Shown here: in pieces, positions 41,575 through 50,678 of the stretch
Numbering within the stretch: position 1 is the stretch's first letter
How the letters are laid out: every line of letters begins with the position of its first letter
Origin: Oceanobacillus oncorhynchi
GTDB lineage: Bacteria; Bacillota; Bacilli; Bacillales; Amphibacillaceae
DNA: 64,000 nt
Direction: 5' to 3'
Assembly: GCF_000821065.1 (NCBI RefSeq)
Contig: NZ_CDGG01000001.1
Location: 1-64,000, forward strand
The notes under the pieces: generated by a model
What the model was told of the DNA's origin: nothing
What the model saw: the letters and a program-made list of their open reading frames with translations, nothing else
Databases searched by the model: none
Translations under genes and position numbers: made by a program

Positions 41575-42307
41575 AGATAACTTCCTCTGCCTGCTTCGTA
41601 TAGGAACCATCCTGTTCATAAATATAGAATGGCGGCAGGATTTTCACATCTGCTTTCCCGTCACGAATCCCTTCTATCAAGAGCATATTTGCTTCCTTTC
41701 CTTGTTTCGGATAAACAAATTGCACACGTTTGGGCTCGATACGGTACTTTCTAAATTTCTCTATAATATCTACCAGGCGTCCGGGACGATGCACCATGGC
41801 AACTTTTCCCCCGGGCCGGACATATCTTTTACAAGCTTTGACGACATCCTCTAATGTACAATACACTTCATGCCTGGCAATCGTAAGGTACGCATTATGA
41901 TTATGCTCTGTTGCAGAGGGTGTTTTAAAATAGGGCGGATTACAGGTAACCATATCAAAAGCACTTTGATCCAGGGTCGACTGCATTTCCTTTAAATCCC
42001 CATGAATCATTCGTAATCGAGGTTGCAAATCATTTAAAGCGACATTTCTCTCCGCCATCTGAAAAATACGTTTTTGAATCTCCACCCCAATAATTTCCGC
42101 ATTTGTCTTTTTAGACAGCAATAACGGAATGACCCCATTTCCTGTACACAAATCAAGAATTTTTCCTCGTTTTTTAGGGATAGAACTAAAATGAGCTAAC
42201 AACACCGCATCCAATGAAAAAGCAAACGCTGTCGGGCTTTGGATAATTTTCATCGTTTCATCTGCTAATAAATAATCTAATCGTTCATCATCATATAGCT
42301 CCACCAT
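41567..42307 (-). CDS. yabB: tRNA1(Val) A37 N6-methyltransferase family (YabB)
   Basis: A 246-residue Rossmann-fold methyltransferase: SAM motif ILDLCTGNGVIPLLL (about 49-63), adenine-N6 catalytic motif VTCNPPYFKT (about 121-130), and a Lys/Arg-rich tail. It is similar to TrmN6, which methylates A37 of certain tRNAs; the exact target is inferred. It lies in the conserved yabA-yabB-yazA-rsmI row. Confidence 0.93.
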   Translation of the reverse strand: MVELYDDERLDYLLADETMKIIQSPTAFAFSLDAVLLAHFSSIPKKRGKILDLCTGNGVIPLLLSKKTNAEIIGVEIQKRIFQMAERNVALNDLQPRLRMIHGDLKEMQSTLDQSAFDMVTCNPPYFKTPSATEHNHNAYLTIARHEVYCTLEDVVKACKRYVRPGGKVAMVHRPGRLVDIIEKFRKYRIEPKRVQFVYPKQGKEANMLLIEGIRDGKADVKILPPFYIYEQDGSYTKQAEEVIYG

Positions 42308-42349
42308 TGGTTCACCACATCCTTATGTTCTCATTGGACAGCTTATCAG

Positions 42350-42379
42350 AAAAATAGCTGCCTTCATAGGAAGACAGCC
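42350..42379 (-). terminator. Hairpin with short U-tract ahead of trmN6/yabB
   Basis: GGCTGTCTTC/GAAGGCAGC with loop CTAT, then ATTTTT on the minus strand. It could end transcripts coming from yabA. Confidence 0.7.
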
Positions 42380-42427
42380 ATCCAATACGATACTTACCGT
42401 ACTCTATTTCATTTTATCACAGCATGA

Positions 42428-42494
42428 GTGACCGTCATTTTCCCCTTTAGGTTATAGAAGAAATATTTAAATATCCTTGGGGAAAAACGGTCAC
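42428..42494. repeat. Long imperfect inverted repeat downstream of yabA
   Basis: GTGACCG at 42428-42434 pairs with CGGTCAC at 42488-42494, and TTTTCCCC (42438-42445) with GGGGAAAA (42479-42486). The inner 33 bp contain the palindrome ATATTTAAATAT. No U-run follows on either strand. Confidence 0.8.
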
Positions 42495-42553
42495 TTCATC
42501 TCCTGATTAACTCAAGCTAATAATCATGGAGAGAAGAACACCACTCCCCATGG

Positions 42554-42916
42554 TTAAAGTTTCGTTTTATCAAAGAAGTCCAAGCAAAAAATACAATCTT
42601 CGTTTCGTCTCGGACTGCCAAACTCTAAACTGCAAATATGGAAACCTTCTTCATAAAGACGTGCTAAATTATCATAGCCTTCCCCCGGAAATATTCCTTT
42701 TTGTTGTTTAGAATCGCTTTTTTCCTGCTGTTTTTCCACAGATTCTTCTGTAAAACTGTCTAGGTGATTACGCAAATGATGATTTTCATGGGCCAACCGG
42801 TGATTTTCTTCAAGCAAATCACTAAGTTTACCTTTTAAATCACCTAACTGCTCATATAATTCACCAATTTGCTTCTCCATATCGGAAACTTGATCGAATA
42901 TCTCTCTGTTTCCCAA
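42554..42916 (-). CDS. yabA: Replication initiation control protein YabA
   Basis: Binds DnaA and DnaN and limits over-initiation of replication. It has 120 residues: an N-terminal coiled coil (about 1-55, with heptads such as [19 protein letters not shown]) and a C-terminal zinc module ([20 protein letters not shown]). It follows ricT by 16 bp. Confidence 0.96.
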   Translation of the reverse strand: MGNREIFDQVSDMEKQIGELYEQLGDLKGKLSDLLEENHRLAHENHHLRNHLDSFTEESVEKQQEKSDSKQQKGIFPGEGYDNLARLYEEGFHICSLEFGSPRRNEDCIFCLDFFDKTKL

Positions 42917-42932
42917 GATTGATCACCTGCCT

Positions 42933-43757
42933 CTATTCTGTGACTTGTGCTACAATTCCTTCTTCGATTAATTCATCTAATGTATACTCCACAACACGTT
43001 CTTTATCTAAAAGCTCAATTTGAACCATTTTTTCTAATATATTTAACCCGACAACCTTTCCTTTTCCGTGCGGTGTCGGCATCGTTTCACCAATATCCGG
43101 GAGCTCTCTTTTTGCTGTTTCATATTCATCATTCTCATATTTCAAACAGCACATTAGCCTTCCGCATAAACCGGATATTTTTGCCGGGTTTAAAGAAAGA
43201 TTTTGATCCTTTGCCATTTTAATAGACACCGGCTCAAAGTCTCCTAAGAAAGTGGAACAGCAGAGCATACGGCCGCATGGACCAATTCCGCCCAGCATTT
43301 TCGCTTCATCTCTGACTCCAATTTGCCTTAATTCAATACGTGTCTTGAACATCGACGCAAGATCTTTTACAAGATTTCTGAAGTCCACTCTTCCGTCCGC
43401 TGTAAAATAGAATATGATTTTATTGCGGTCAAATGTATATTCTACATCAACCAGATTCATATCCAGCTTATGCTGCGTAATTTTATCTGTACATATGTCA
43501 AAGGCTTTTTTCGCCTGATCCTGATTCTCTATAACCGTTCGCTTATCCTTCTCGTTTGCGATTCGGATTACTTTCTTTAATGGTAAAACTACATCTTCTT
43601 CATCGACTTGCTTTTCCGTAATGACTACTTTTCCAAATTCTATCCCTCTCACTGTCTCCACGATGACATAGCTATCTGGAGTGACCGGGTAAGAATCTGG
43701 ATCGAAATAGTAGATTTTACCGGCTTTCTTAAAACGTACGCCAATAACTTCTAACAT
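42933..43757 (-). CDS. ricT: RicT (YaaT), PSP1-domain regulator of RNase Y activity
   Basis: Part of the RicA-RicF-RicT (Y-) complex that carries Fe-S clusters and directs RNase Y mRNA maturation; it affects sporulation, competence and biofilm. It has 274 residues with the PSP1 domain and the Cys-rich segments GPCGRMLCCSTFLG and GLCGRLMCCLKYENDEY that hold cluster ligands. It starts 4 bp downstream of holB. Confidence 0.96.
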   Translation of the reverse strand: MLEVIGVRFKKAGKIYYFDPDSYPVTPDSYVIVETVRGIEFGKVVITEKQVDEEDVVLPLKKVIRIANEKDKRTVIENQDQAKKAFDICTDKITQHKLDMNLVDVEYTFDRNKIIFYFTADGRVDFRNLVKDLASMFKTRIELRQIGVRDEAKMLGGIGPCGRMLCCSTFLGDFEPVSIKMAKDQNLSLNPAKISGLCGRLMCCLKYENDEYETAKRELPDIGETMPTPHGKGKVVGLNILEKMVQIELLDKERVVEYTLDELIEEGIVAQVTE

Positions 43758-43761
43758 TTTT

Positions 43762-44754
43762 TCACCTCTGTATTTGAAGCGCTAGTTGTTCAATCACCAA
43801 TGTTGGCTGAACATTTGCCTTTAATTTTCTTTTCGCCATTAAAATCTGATTTAAAATAGTCAATAATTGAGCTTGGGAAAACGTGATGACTATTTTTTCT
43901 AACTTAGATGAATCATTGGATAGCAGTATCGTATTGGCGTCTGTATATATATGCTGATGTAAAATATCTTTAAATCCTAGTATTAATAAGTCCAGACCTC
44001 GTTCTTGACCTTCTCTATCTTTAAAATGAGGTATCCAATTTTGATGAATGTATGTGTAGATATCCTCAGGCTGTGCAGTATACATTTCTACCCATTGTAT
44101 CACTATTTTTCGCGCGTCTGCAAACCAATCATCTTGGGCAAGTTCGAGGGCTTCTGTCAGACTGTTTGTCAATGCACTTAAAAGTTTAGCATCGGTCTCA
44201 TTCACACCCTCTTGCTGTAATCTTTCCTGCAAAATCCCCGGCGGAAGCGGCTGCAAATCAATAATCTGACAGCGTGATCGAATAGTTGACAGCATGGAGT
44301 GACCATTCTCTGTAAGCATCATAGCCGTTGTTTCCACACTTGGCTCTTCTAAAAATTTCAACAATCGATTGGCAGCATTTACGGTTAATGTATCTGCATC
44401 CTTAATGATATACACCTTCTGGTTGGACTCCATTCCCGAATACGTAAATTCCTTCTGCAGATTACGCACCTGTTCTATTTTAATAGAGGCGCCATCCGGC
44501 TCAATCCAGTGCATATCCGGATGGTTTCCAGAATCAATCCGCTGGCAATTGATACAGTGATTACATGGATTCTCTCCTTGGCGATTCATACAAAATAAAT
44601 ACTTTGCCAACAGAAGCGCCATTTCTTTTTTGCCAGTCCCTCGATCTCCTTGGAATAAATAAGCATGGGAAATACGATTCTTCTTGATACTATTCATTAT
44701 CGTCCGGGTTGCTACAGGCTGTATTTGTTCTATCTCTTCCCATGTCTTCATCAT
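43762..44754 (-). CDS. holB: DNA polymerase III delta' subunit
   Basis: A clamp-loader component. It has about 330 residues, AAA+ fold: AYLFQGDRGTGKKEMALLLA (Walker-A-like, Lys retained) and the zinc motif CNHCINCQR with an earlier Cys. KFLEEPSVETTAMML and IRSRCQIIDL are typical. The start is uncertain between the ATGs at 44754 and 44751; AAAGGTGG lies just ahead. Its neighbour order holB-yaaT-yabA is conserved. Confidence 0.95.
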   Translation of the reverse strand: MMKTWEEIEQIQPVATRTIMNSIKKNRISHAYLFQGDRGTGKKEMALLLAKYLFCMNRQGENPCNHCINCQRIDSGNHPDMHWIEPDGASIKIEQVRNLQKEFTYSGMESNQKVYIIKDADTLTVNAANRLLKFLEEPSVETTAMMLTENGHSMLSTIRSRCQIIDLQPLPPGILQERLQQEGVNETDAKLLSALTNSLTEALELAQDDWFADARKIVIQWVEMYTAQPEDIYTYIHQNWIPHFKDREGQERGLDLLILGFKDILHQHIYTDANTILLSNDSSKLEKIVITFSQAQLLTILNQILMAKRKLKANVQPTLVIEQLALQIQR

Positions 44755-44834
44755 TACTTCCACCTTTAAACAGGAGCTGTTTCTATTTATTTTTATGAAA
44801 GGCTGCTAAAGTCCTTTCGATATAAAAGCTTTGC

Positions 44835-45266
44835 TCAAGTATAAATATTAACTAATAACCCCTTGATTTCCCCGATTAATCCGAGAATATCAATGGTTTT
44901 CTTTTCTTCATCCATTAAATCTTCTGCTAACTGGGCAATCTTTTCATCAATTATCTTCACTGTAGACAATTGCCTGCTTCCTTGCATGCTGAAGCTTTGC
45001 TTTTTTTCTAAAAGATACCCTTCCGAGGTCGCTTTTTCCAAAAAGCCCTTTACTATTCGTTTAAACTTGACTAGTTCACGAAAGGAACGATATCGGCTCA
45101 GTTTATCTCCCTGCTCCGTAATCTGCTTCACCATTTGAGTAAATTCCTGGGTCTTCAGCTGTTCCGATTGGGATTGAACAAGGTTTTGAAAAGAGGCATT
45201 ATTTGTCTGCGCCGGACGCTTTAAATTGCCATCTCTCGGTGTTACGATATCACTGGAAATCTTCAT
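44835..45266 (-). CDS. yaaR: YaaR family protein (DUF327)
   Basis: 143 residues, soluble, helical, with the family start MKISSDIVTPRDG and core KIIDEKIAQLAEDLMDEEKK. The function is unknown. It is placed between darA and holB as in B. subtilis. Confidence 0.9.
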   Translation of the reverse strand: MKISSDIVTPRDGNLKRPAQTNNASFQNLVQSQSEQLKTQEFTQMVKQITEQGDKLSRYRSFRELVKFKRIVKGFLEKATSEGYLLEKKQSFSMQGSRQLSTVKIIDEKIAQLAEDLMDEEKKTIDILGLIGEIKGLLVNIYT

Positions 45267-45325
45267 TGTTCTCCCCCTTCGGTTTAATCATATTACATAG
45301 CTTGCTTTTAAAACAGAATTCCTGT

Positions 45326-46312
<987 letters not shown>

Positions 46313-46316
<4 letters not shown>

Positions 46317-47734
46317 CTTTCCCCTTTGTTCCTATATATGCGTATTCCTTCGTCCCTATGCTGTATTCGAACACCCTGCTCCACTAATTTTTCCAAATGT
46401 GCGATATGCATCTCTTGGATTCGTTCTCCTTTTAAGAGAAGCGGAATACCAGGCGGATAGGGAATCACTGCCTCAGCAGCTATCTCTCCTATGCTTTCCC
46501 TCATCGAGACCAGATACGTTGGATAATTATTCATTTCTTGATAAGACAAATCTAATTCTTGGACCTTTTCGGGAAAAAGATTTGTCCTCTCTATTGTAGC
46601 ACGATTTACTGATTTTTTTAATGGATGCCCTATGGTTTTCAACCTTTTTTCCAGTGTATCTATTTCTTCCATCGGAGCAAGCCCGTGGACAAATAAAATT
46701 TGCTCATCCGTCGCAAGCTCCGGAAAAATTCCTGCTTTTTCGAGTAAGTTTACAACGGACTTTGTCGAAAAAGAATGTTTCACGTGGAACGTTAGCTTTA
46801 ATGAATCGTCGGAAGGCATGAATTCCCAAAATGAAAAAGCGGAAAACAACTGCTTTACCTGTTCCACACTTTTTATCGTTTTGATTCGATCTTCTTTTGA
46901 AAAGTGTGCTAAAAAATGCCTTGCTATATCTAAAGAAGCCATAAGTATATAAGATGGACTGCTCGATTGGAAAATTTGTAAATAATGCGCAATTTGAGAC
47001 GGATTGATACGGGAAGTCCCCAGATGTAAATACGAAGCCATCGTCATTGCGGGAGCCATTTTATGCGCAGAATGCACCACAGCATCTGCCCCCAGCTCTA
47101 TCGCTGAAGCTGGAAAAGGGTCTCCTAAAGCAAAATGAACACCATGCGCTTCGTCTACTAGTACAGGGATATTGTATTGGTGCGCCTTATCAATCATTGC
47201 TTTCAATTGATAGGTTTGACCAAAATAATCCGGGTAGGTAAGAACGATTGCTTTGGCATCAGGATGCTGCTCTATGGCGGATGCTATGGTTTCATAGCTT
47301 GGACTTGTAAATCGGCTGACCTGCCCCTCCCATTCCGGAGCTAAAAAAACAGGCTGTGCTCCTGCTAACTCTACGCCATTCATCACCGACTTATGACAAT
47401 TACGCTGAATAAGAATCTTATCTTCCTGCTTACACGCCGCGAGAATCATCGCCAGATTGCCAGCTGTCGATCCCCCAACCAGAAAAAATGTATGCTGGGT
47501 CTGAAAAAAAGCTGCTGCTAAGCTTTCCGCATCTGCAATAATTCCTGCAGGCGCATGCAAATCATCCATTCCCGTAATTTCAGTCACATCCCAGCGGAGC
47601 ATGTGTTGAAAATCGTTATAATATGCAGATGGAAAAACTTGTCCGTGCTTATGGCCCGGTACGTGGAAAGAGATTGGATTCCTTTTTGCAAATGCTTGTA
47701 AATGCTCTGCTAATGGCATACGCTGCTGCTCCAT
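46313..47734 (-). CDS. yaaO: Orn/Lys/Arg decarboxylase-family PLP enzyme (YaaO)
   Basis: 473 residues, fold type I PLP enzyme of the major-domain ornithine/lysine/arginine decarboxylase group: [15 protein letters not shown] at the N-terminus, [15 protein letters not shown], and the PLP lysine in [13 protein letters not shown] (about residue 230). It may supply a polyamine or cadaverine; the substrate is unassigned. It is linked to tmk by a 4-bp overlap. Confidence 0.9.
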
Positions 47735-47762
47735 TTGTCTGCCTCATTTCTTTATATATGTA

Positions 47763-47800
47763 AATAAACAAACCAATTCATTAAAATTGATTTGTTTATT
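47763..47800 (-). repeat. AT-rich 15-bp hairpin ahead of yaaO
   Basis: AATAAACAAATCAAT and ATTGGTTTGTTTATT pair fully in minus-strand RNA (one U-G), loop of 8 nt. No separate U-run. It could be an operator or leader structure for yaaO-tmk. Confidence 0.6.
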
Positions 47801-47916
47801 ATGGTGTACTTCTTATTATACCAAGCAAGTGAAAGGGATGAAAAACATGGATACAAAAATGACTATTATTCCACTTTTTTAATGTTAACAAGTATTTTTC
47901 TTCTATTTTATCCTAA

Positions 47917-47943
47917 CAAAAAAGCCTTTGCATGCAAAGACTT
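47917..47943 (-). terminator. Terminator of gin
   Basis: AAGTCTTTGC/GCAAAGGCTT-type stem with six Us on the minus strand, 17 bp past the gin stop. Confidence 0.8.
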
Positions 47944-47959
47944 GTAAAAGGGGATTATA

Positions 47960-48157
47960 TTAAGAATGTAATGTTGATTGATTGATATTTTTTAACTTTG
48001 AGAGATAGTATTGATATTTTTCTTCCCGCGGCTCCGTATGAATCATATTATGCTCACATTCCGAACATAAAAACATGGAATACAAATGAATACCGTTTTC
48101 CTTTGGTTCCTCACAAATTCCGCAATACTCATACTCTTGAACTTTTTGCTGCTTCAT
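47960..48157 (-). CDS. csfB: Anti-sigma-G factor Gin (CsfB)
   Basis: Inhibits sigma-G (and sigma-E) to keep late forespore genes off until engulfment. The 65 residues carry the double CxxC zinc knuckle: YCGICEEPKENGIHLYSMFL followed by CSECEHNMI. GGAGGTGGAG precedes the ATG. A near-perfect sigma-F promoter is upstream. The xpaC and yaaN genes normally next to csfB are absent. Confidence 0.92.
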   Translation of the reverse strand: MKQQKVQEYEYCGICEEPKENGIHLYSMFLCSECEHNMIHTEPREEKYQYYLSKLKNINQSTLHS

Positions 48158-48177
48158 TTCTCCACCTCCGTTAAAAC

Positions 48178-48207
48178 TAGTATCTCCTAATCTAACGGAT
48201 GCTATAC
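48178..48207 (-). promoter_or_regulatory. Sigma-F promoter of gin
   Basis: GTATA (48203-48207), 15 bp, GGAGATACTA (48178-48187) match the sigma-F consensus GYATA and GGNNANANTR at all defined positions. csfB is a sigma-F gene in B. subtilis. Confidence 0.75.
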
Positions 48208-48214
48208 ATAGATA

Positions 48215-48249
48215 TTATTTTTTAGATTTTTACTCAATCTAAAAAATAA
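48215..48249 (-). terminator. AT-rich hairpin between bofA and gin
   Basis: A 14-bp TTATTTTTTAGATT/AATCTAAAAAATAA stem just past the bofA stop; AT-only pairing, so a weak or bidirectional terminator. Confidence 0.55.
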
Positions 48250-48258
48250 AACAGCGTC

Positions 48259-48522
48259 TCAAAGAATAAATAAATGAATCGCTGCAAGGGAACCGACACC
48301 GAATATACCAAGAAATCCAGATACCAGGACTGTAAATAGATTAATTGGAATATGCAGGCCAACAGCCCCTCCAAATACATTCAAGAAAAAAAGCAGCAAT
48401 ACACCTATCCCCAGCTTCATCGTTGCTTTCCCAATATGTTTCATTGGTTTTACCGGCGCACCTACAATAAATAAAATAATAATTAATCCGACAATCGTTC
48501 CAATAAATAGTGTTGAATTCAT
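48259..48522 (-). CDS. bofA: Sigma-K processing inhibitor BofA
   Basis: Holds the SpoIVFB protease inactive in the outer forespore membrane until the SpoIVB signal. The 87-residue form from ATG 48522 equals B. subtilis BofA. It has two membrane segments (about 5-22 and 38-58) and the conserved NVFGGAVGLHIPINLFTVLV and FLGIFGVGSLAAIH. The frame starts earlier with GTG (48534), but GGGGAG favours the ATG. It lies next to the TnpB element. Confidence 0.94.
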   Translation of the reverse strand: MNSTLFIGTIVGLIIILFIVGAPVKPMKHIGKATMKLGIGVLLLFFLNVFGGAVGLHIPINLFTVLVSGFLGIFGVGSLAAIHLFIL

Positions 48523-48667
48523 TCCTCTCCCCACTTTCCTTCCATCACTTTAACTTATTTCTATGATTTACCGGAAGCGATTAGAACAGGTTTTAAAAGC
48601 AGCAGGATAATTGACAACTTTCTAAGATTCATTAGCAGCTTCCTTCTTTAGACGAGAAGAACGGACA

Positions 48668-48790
48668 TTGAACTACCCCCGCTTATCAACCTTCAAGGTT
48701 GATTGAAGTGGGGGATTCCTAAGAACACCAACCTATCGGTCAGTTATGGATTAGGCTAGCCCCGCAGTCCCTGCGGTTAATCGCAATGCT
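48668..48790 (-). ncRNA. Probable omega RNA (reRNA) of TnpB
   Basis: The tnpB 3' end and the following 80 nt form stem-loops: CCGCA/TGCGG at the last codons, then the large right-end hairpin 48676-48714. In TnpB systems this region gives the omega RNA scaffold, and the bases just past the element act as guide (here starting TGTCCGTTCTTCTCG on the minus strand). Inferred by family, not shown expressed. Confidence 0.6.
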
Positions 48791-49923
48791 TCTTTACGAA
48801 GATTCCTGCTTGCGTTCTTATCTCTTTGGTGATGGCATTGACAGATATCACACGTCCATGCACGCAAAGCAAGTTTTTTAACGTCTTGGTTTTGGTGTCC
48901 ACAATTGGAACACAGCTGACTGGATGGATAGTTTTTAGCGACCTTAACAATCTGCTTTCCATACCAGGCCGCTTTATATTCCAGCATTGTTCGGAACGTT
49001 GACCAGGATACTTCGCTAATCGCTTTCGCAAGATTTTGATTTTTTAACATGTTTTTCACAGATAAATCTTCTATTCCGATGATATCGTGGTTTTTGACTA
49101 TCTCGGTGGAGATTTTATCTAACATGTCTTTTCTTTTATTAGTAATTTTCTCGTGAAGCCGGGCTACTTTTCTTTTTTGTTTCTGCCAATTCGCCGAGCC
49201 CACCTGTCGCCTTGAAAGAATCACCTGCGCTTTTGCCAGCTTCTTTTCTAATGTCCGGAAAAACCTTGGATTTTCATACACCGTCCCATCGGAAAGGGTT
49301 GCAAAATCGGTTATTCCAACATCGATGCCTACAGAAGAACCTGTTTTTTCATAGTGCTTAACTTCCGTTTCAACCACAATCGAAACAAAGTACTTGCCTG
49401 AAGGATTGCGCCGGATCGTTGCATTGATAATACGTCCTTCCACTTCCCGACTTTTGGCAAAACGAACCAATCCGAGCTTAGGCAGTTTGATATGTTTATC
49501 CAATACAGCAATGTTTCTATTGACATGTTTCGTGGTATACGATTGAACAGGATTCTTTTTTGATTTAAAACGAGGTGCCTTATTCTGCTTCTTATAATAG
49601 CGCGTATAGGAATCATTCACATTTTCCACCGCTTTTTGAAGGGCAATGCTATCGACTTCTTTGAGGAAGGGATAGTTTTTCTTCAATTCTGGAACCGCTT
49701 TGATTGCCTTATTTTTATTGAAAAATTCGCCCTTCCAATTATTTTGAAGAAGCTGTCCGTTTTGTATCATTTCATTCACCGTATGCCAATAGTGGTCTTT
49801 TTCTTTTTGTTTTCCTGTAAAATAGTTGTAGACAAAGCGGAAGCAGCCGATTGTCTTATGGATGAAGGTGATTTGTTTTTTGTTCGGATAGATACGAAAA
49901 CGAAATGCTTTTTTTACTTTCAT
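48751..49923 (-). CDS. tnpB: TnpB RNA-guided endonuclease, IS200/IS605 family
   Basis: 390 residues, the ancestor family of Cas12. It has an N-terminal HTH/OrfB_IS605 domain (KAFRFRIYPNKKQ), RuvC motifs with catalytic Asp in SVGIDVGITDFATL (about 195), Glu in IIGIEDLSVKNML (about 275), a CxxC-CxxC zinc finger (CSNCG and CDICQCHHQ) and the final RuvC Asp in HQRDKNASRN. All catalytic residues are present, so it may be active. AGGAGGT and a TTCCAA-17-TATAAT promoter precede it. It cuts DNA with omega RNA in the family. Confidence 0.93.
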   Translation of the reverse strand: MKVKKAFRFRIYPNKKQITFIHKTIGCFRFVYNYFTGKQKEKDHYWHTVNEMIQNGQLLQNNWKGEFFNKNKAIKAVPELKKNYPFLKEVDSIALQKAVENVNDSYTRYYKKQNKAPRFKSKKNPVQSYTTKHVNRNIAVLDKHIKLPKLGLVRFAKSREVEGRIINATIRRNPSGKYFVSIVVETEVKHYEKTGSSVGIDVGITDFATLSDGTVYENPRFFRTLEKKLAKAQVILSRRQVGSANWQKQKRKVARLHEKITNKRKDMLDKISTEIVKNHDIIGIEDLSVKNMLKNQNLAKAISEVSWSTFRTMLEYKAAWYGKQIVKVAKNYPSSQLCSNCGHQNQDVKKLALRAWTCDICQCHHQRDKNASRNLRKEALRLTAGTAGLA

Positions 49924-49945
49924 AGCTTCTTACCTCCTCTTGTCT

Positions 49946-49974
49946 ATTATATCAGAAGAAGGATGATTTTGGAA
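49946..49974 (-). promoter_or_regulatory. tnpB promoter
   Basis: TTCCAA (49969-49974), 17 bp, TATAAT (49946-49951) inside the element left end, with AGGAGGT following before the ATG. Confidence 0.55.
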
Positions 49975-50038
49975 CGTTTGTTCGACTCGGTGTTGGATAG
50001 TCGAGACGCCCTAAAGTAATCTTTTGTGCATAGGAGAT

Positions 50039-50566
50039 TCATCTCCCCCTCACCTCTACGCGCTTGAAGAGGGAGTTTTCTCTCATTTTTTTGATAAAGA
50101 AAGCAATCGTCCCTGCAAATAGAAGAATAATGAATACCAAAGACCACGTATTTATATAAGATGGAAGCCCTCTCGCAACACGAATATCATTCCATATAAT
50201 AAAAGGGAAGAGAATAGCTATCTCATTTTTTAAAACGTTCACCAGCATTCTGGAATTGATATATTGCCCTTTCACATTTGCTTCTGTTAGATTCCGATAA
50301 TTATATACATGTGGAAATCGTTCCATAACAGTCATCCCAAACCATAAAAGTAACCCGATGCCTAAGAGGATGAACAGTTCTTCCCTTCCTCCCCATCTTG
50401 TTACTTCCCCTGCTTCATTATAGTGTCCGGGAATCTGATTTGGAATAGCATCCCATGTAAAAATAATATACACAATAACACCAGAGTAACTCAGTATTCC
50501 CAGAACATTCAACAGCTTTTCAATTGCAGTCATTTTTAAGTTTAGATTCGGCGGATTGGTTTCCAT
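50039..50566 (-). CDS. DUF1648 membrane protein
   Basis: 175 residues with four or so membrane helices. The signature IPNQIPGHYNEAGEVTRWGG is that of DUF1648, found in small bacterial membrane proteins, some linked to SdpI-type immunity. No sdpI-like neighbour is visible. Start ATG 50566 (METNPPNLNLKMTA), with GAGGGG 9 nt before; the frame stays open upstream into intron sequence, which is not coding. The gene begins 32 bp past the group II intron and is boxed in by the TnpB element at its 3' end. Function is not assigned. Confidence 0.82.
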   Translation of the reverse strand: METNPPNLNLKMTAIEKLLNVLGILSYSGVIVYIIFTWDAIPNQIPGHYNEAGEVTRWGGREELFILLGIGLLLWFGMTVMERFPHVYNYRNLTEANVKGQYINSRMLVNVLKNEIAILFPFIIWNDIRVARGLPSYINTWSLVFIILLFAGTIAFFIKKMRENSLFKRVEVRGR

Positions 50567-50640
50567 AATAAGTGTCCCCTCTTTTTTTCTTAGAAAAATC
50601 GAGTAGAGGGAAAAGCTAAATAACTTTTCGCCCCTCTCAC

Positions 50641-50673
50641 ACCACCAGTACATACGGTTCCGTATACGGCGGT
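50641..50673 (-). ncRNA. Group II intron domain V
   Basis: An about 33-nt hairpin: ACCGCC pairs with GGTGGT, inner GTA/TAC and TACGG/CCGTA pairs with a GT bulge and small loop. The CGC in the 5' strand is the catalytic triad form seen in class C introns. Confidence 0.75.
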
Positions 50674-50678
50674 TCAAT

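Larger units (their letters stand above)
48668..50015 (-). mobile_element. IS200/IS605-family element, TnpB-only (IS1341 type)
   Basis: About 1.35 kb. Left end: hairpin TCGACT/AGTCGA at 49982-50004, following GATTAC, so a TTAC-like target (50016-50019) may flank it. Right end: compound hairpin at 48676-48714 (CCCCCACTT and AAGCGGGGG outside, ATCAACCTT and AAGGTTGAT inside), then GTAGTTCAA. No tnpA is present. Subterminal hairpins instead of terminal repeats are the family mark. The exact ends are estimated. Confidence 0.8.

Noticed and set aside
47844-47881. A tiny plus-strand frame after an AAAGGGATG-like site
   Set aside because: Only 11-14 codons, no hydrophobic or other recognisable feature, no convincing promoter.
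50567-50677. N-terminal extension of the DUF1648 frame to an ATG at 50677
   Set aside because: These codons come from intron domains V and VI; the ATG at 50566 has a good ribosome site and begins right after the exon junction.
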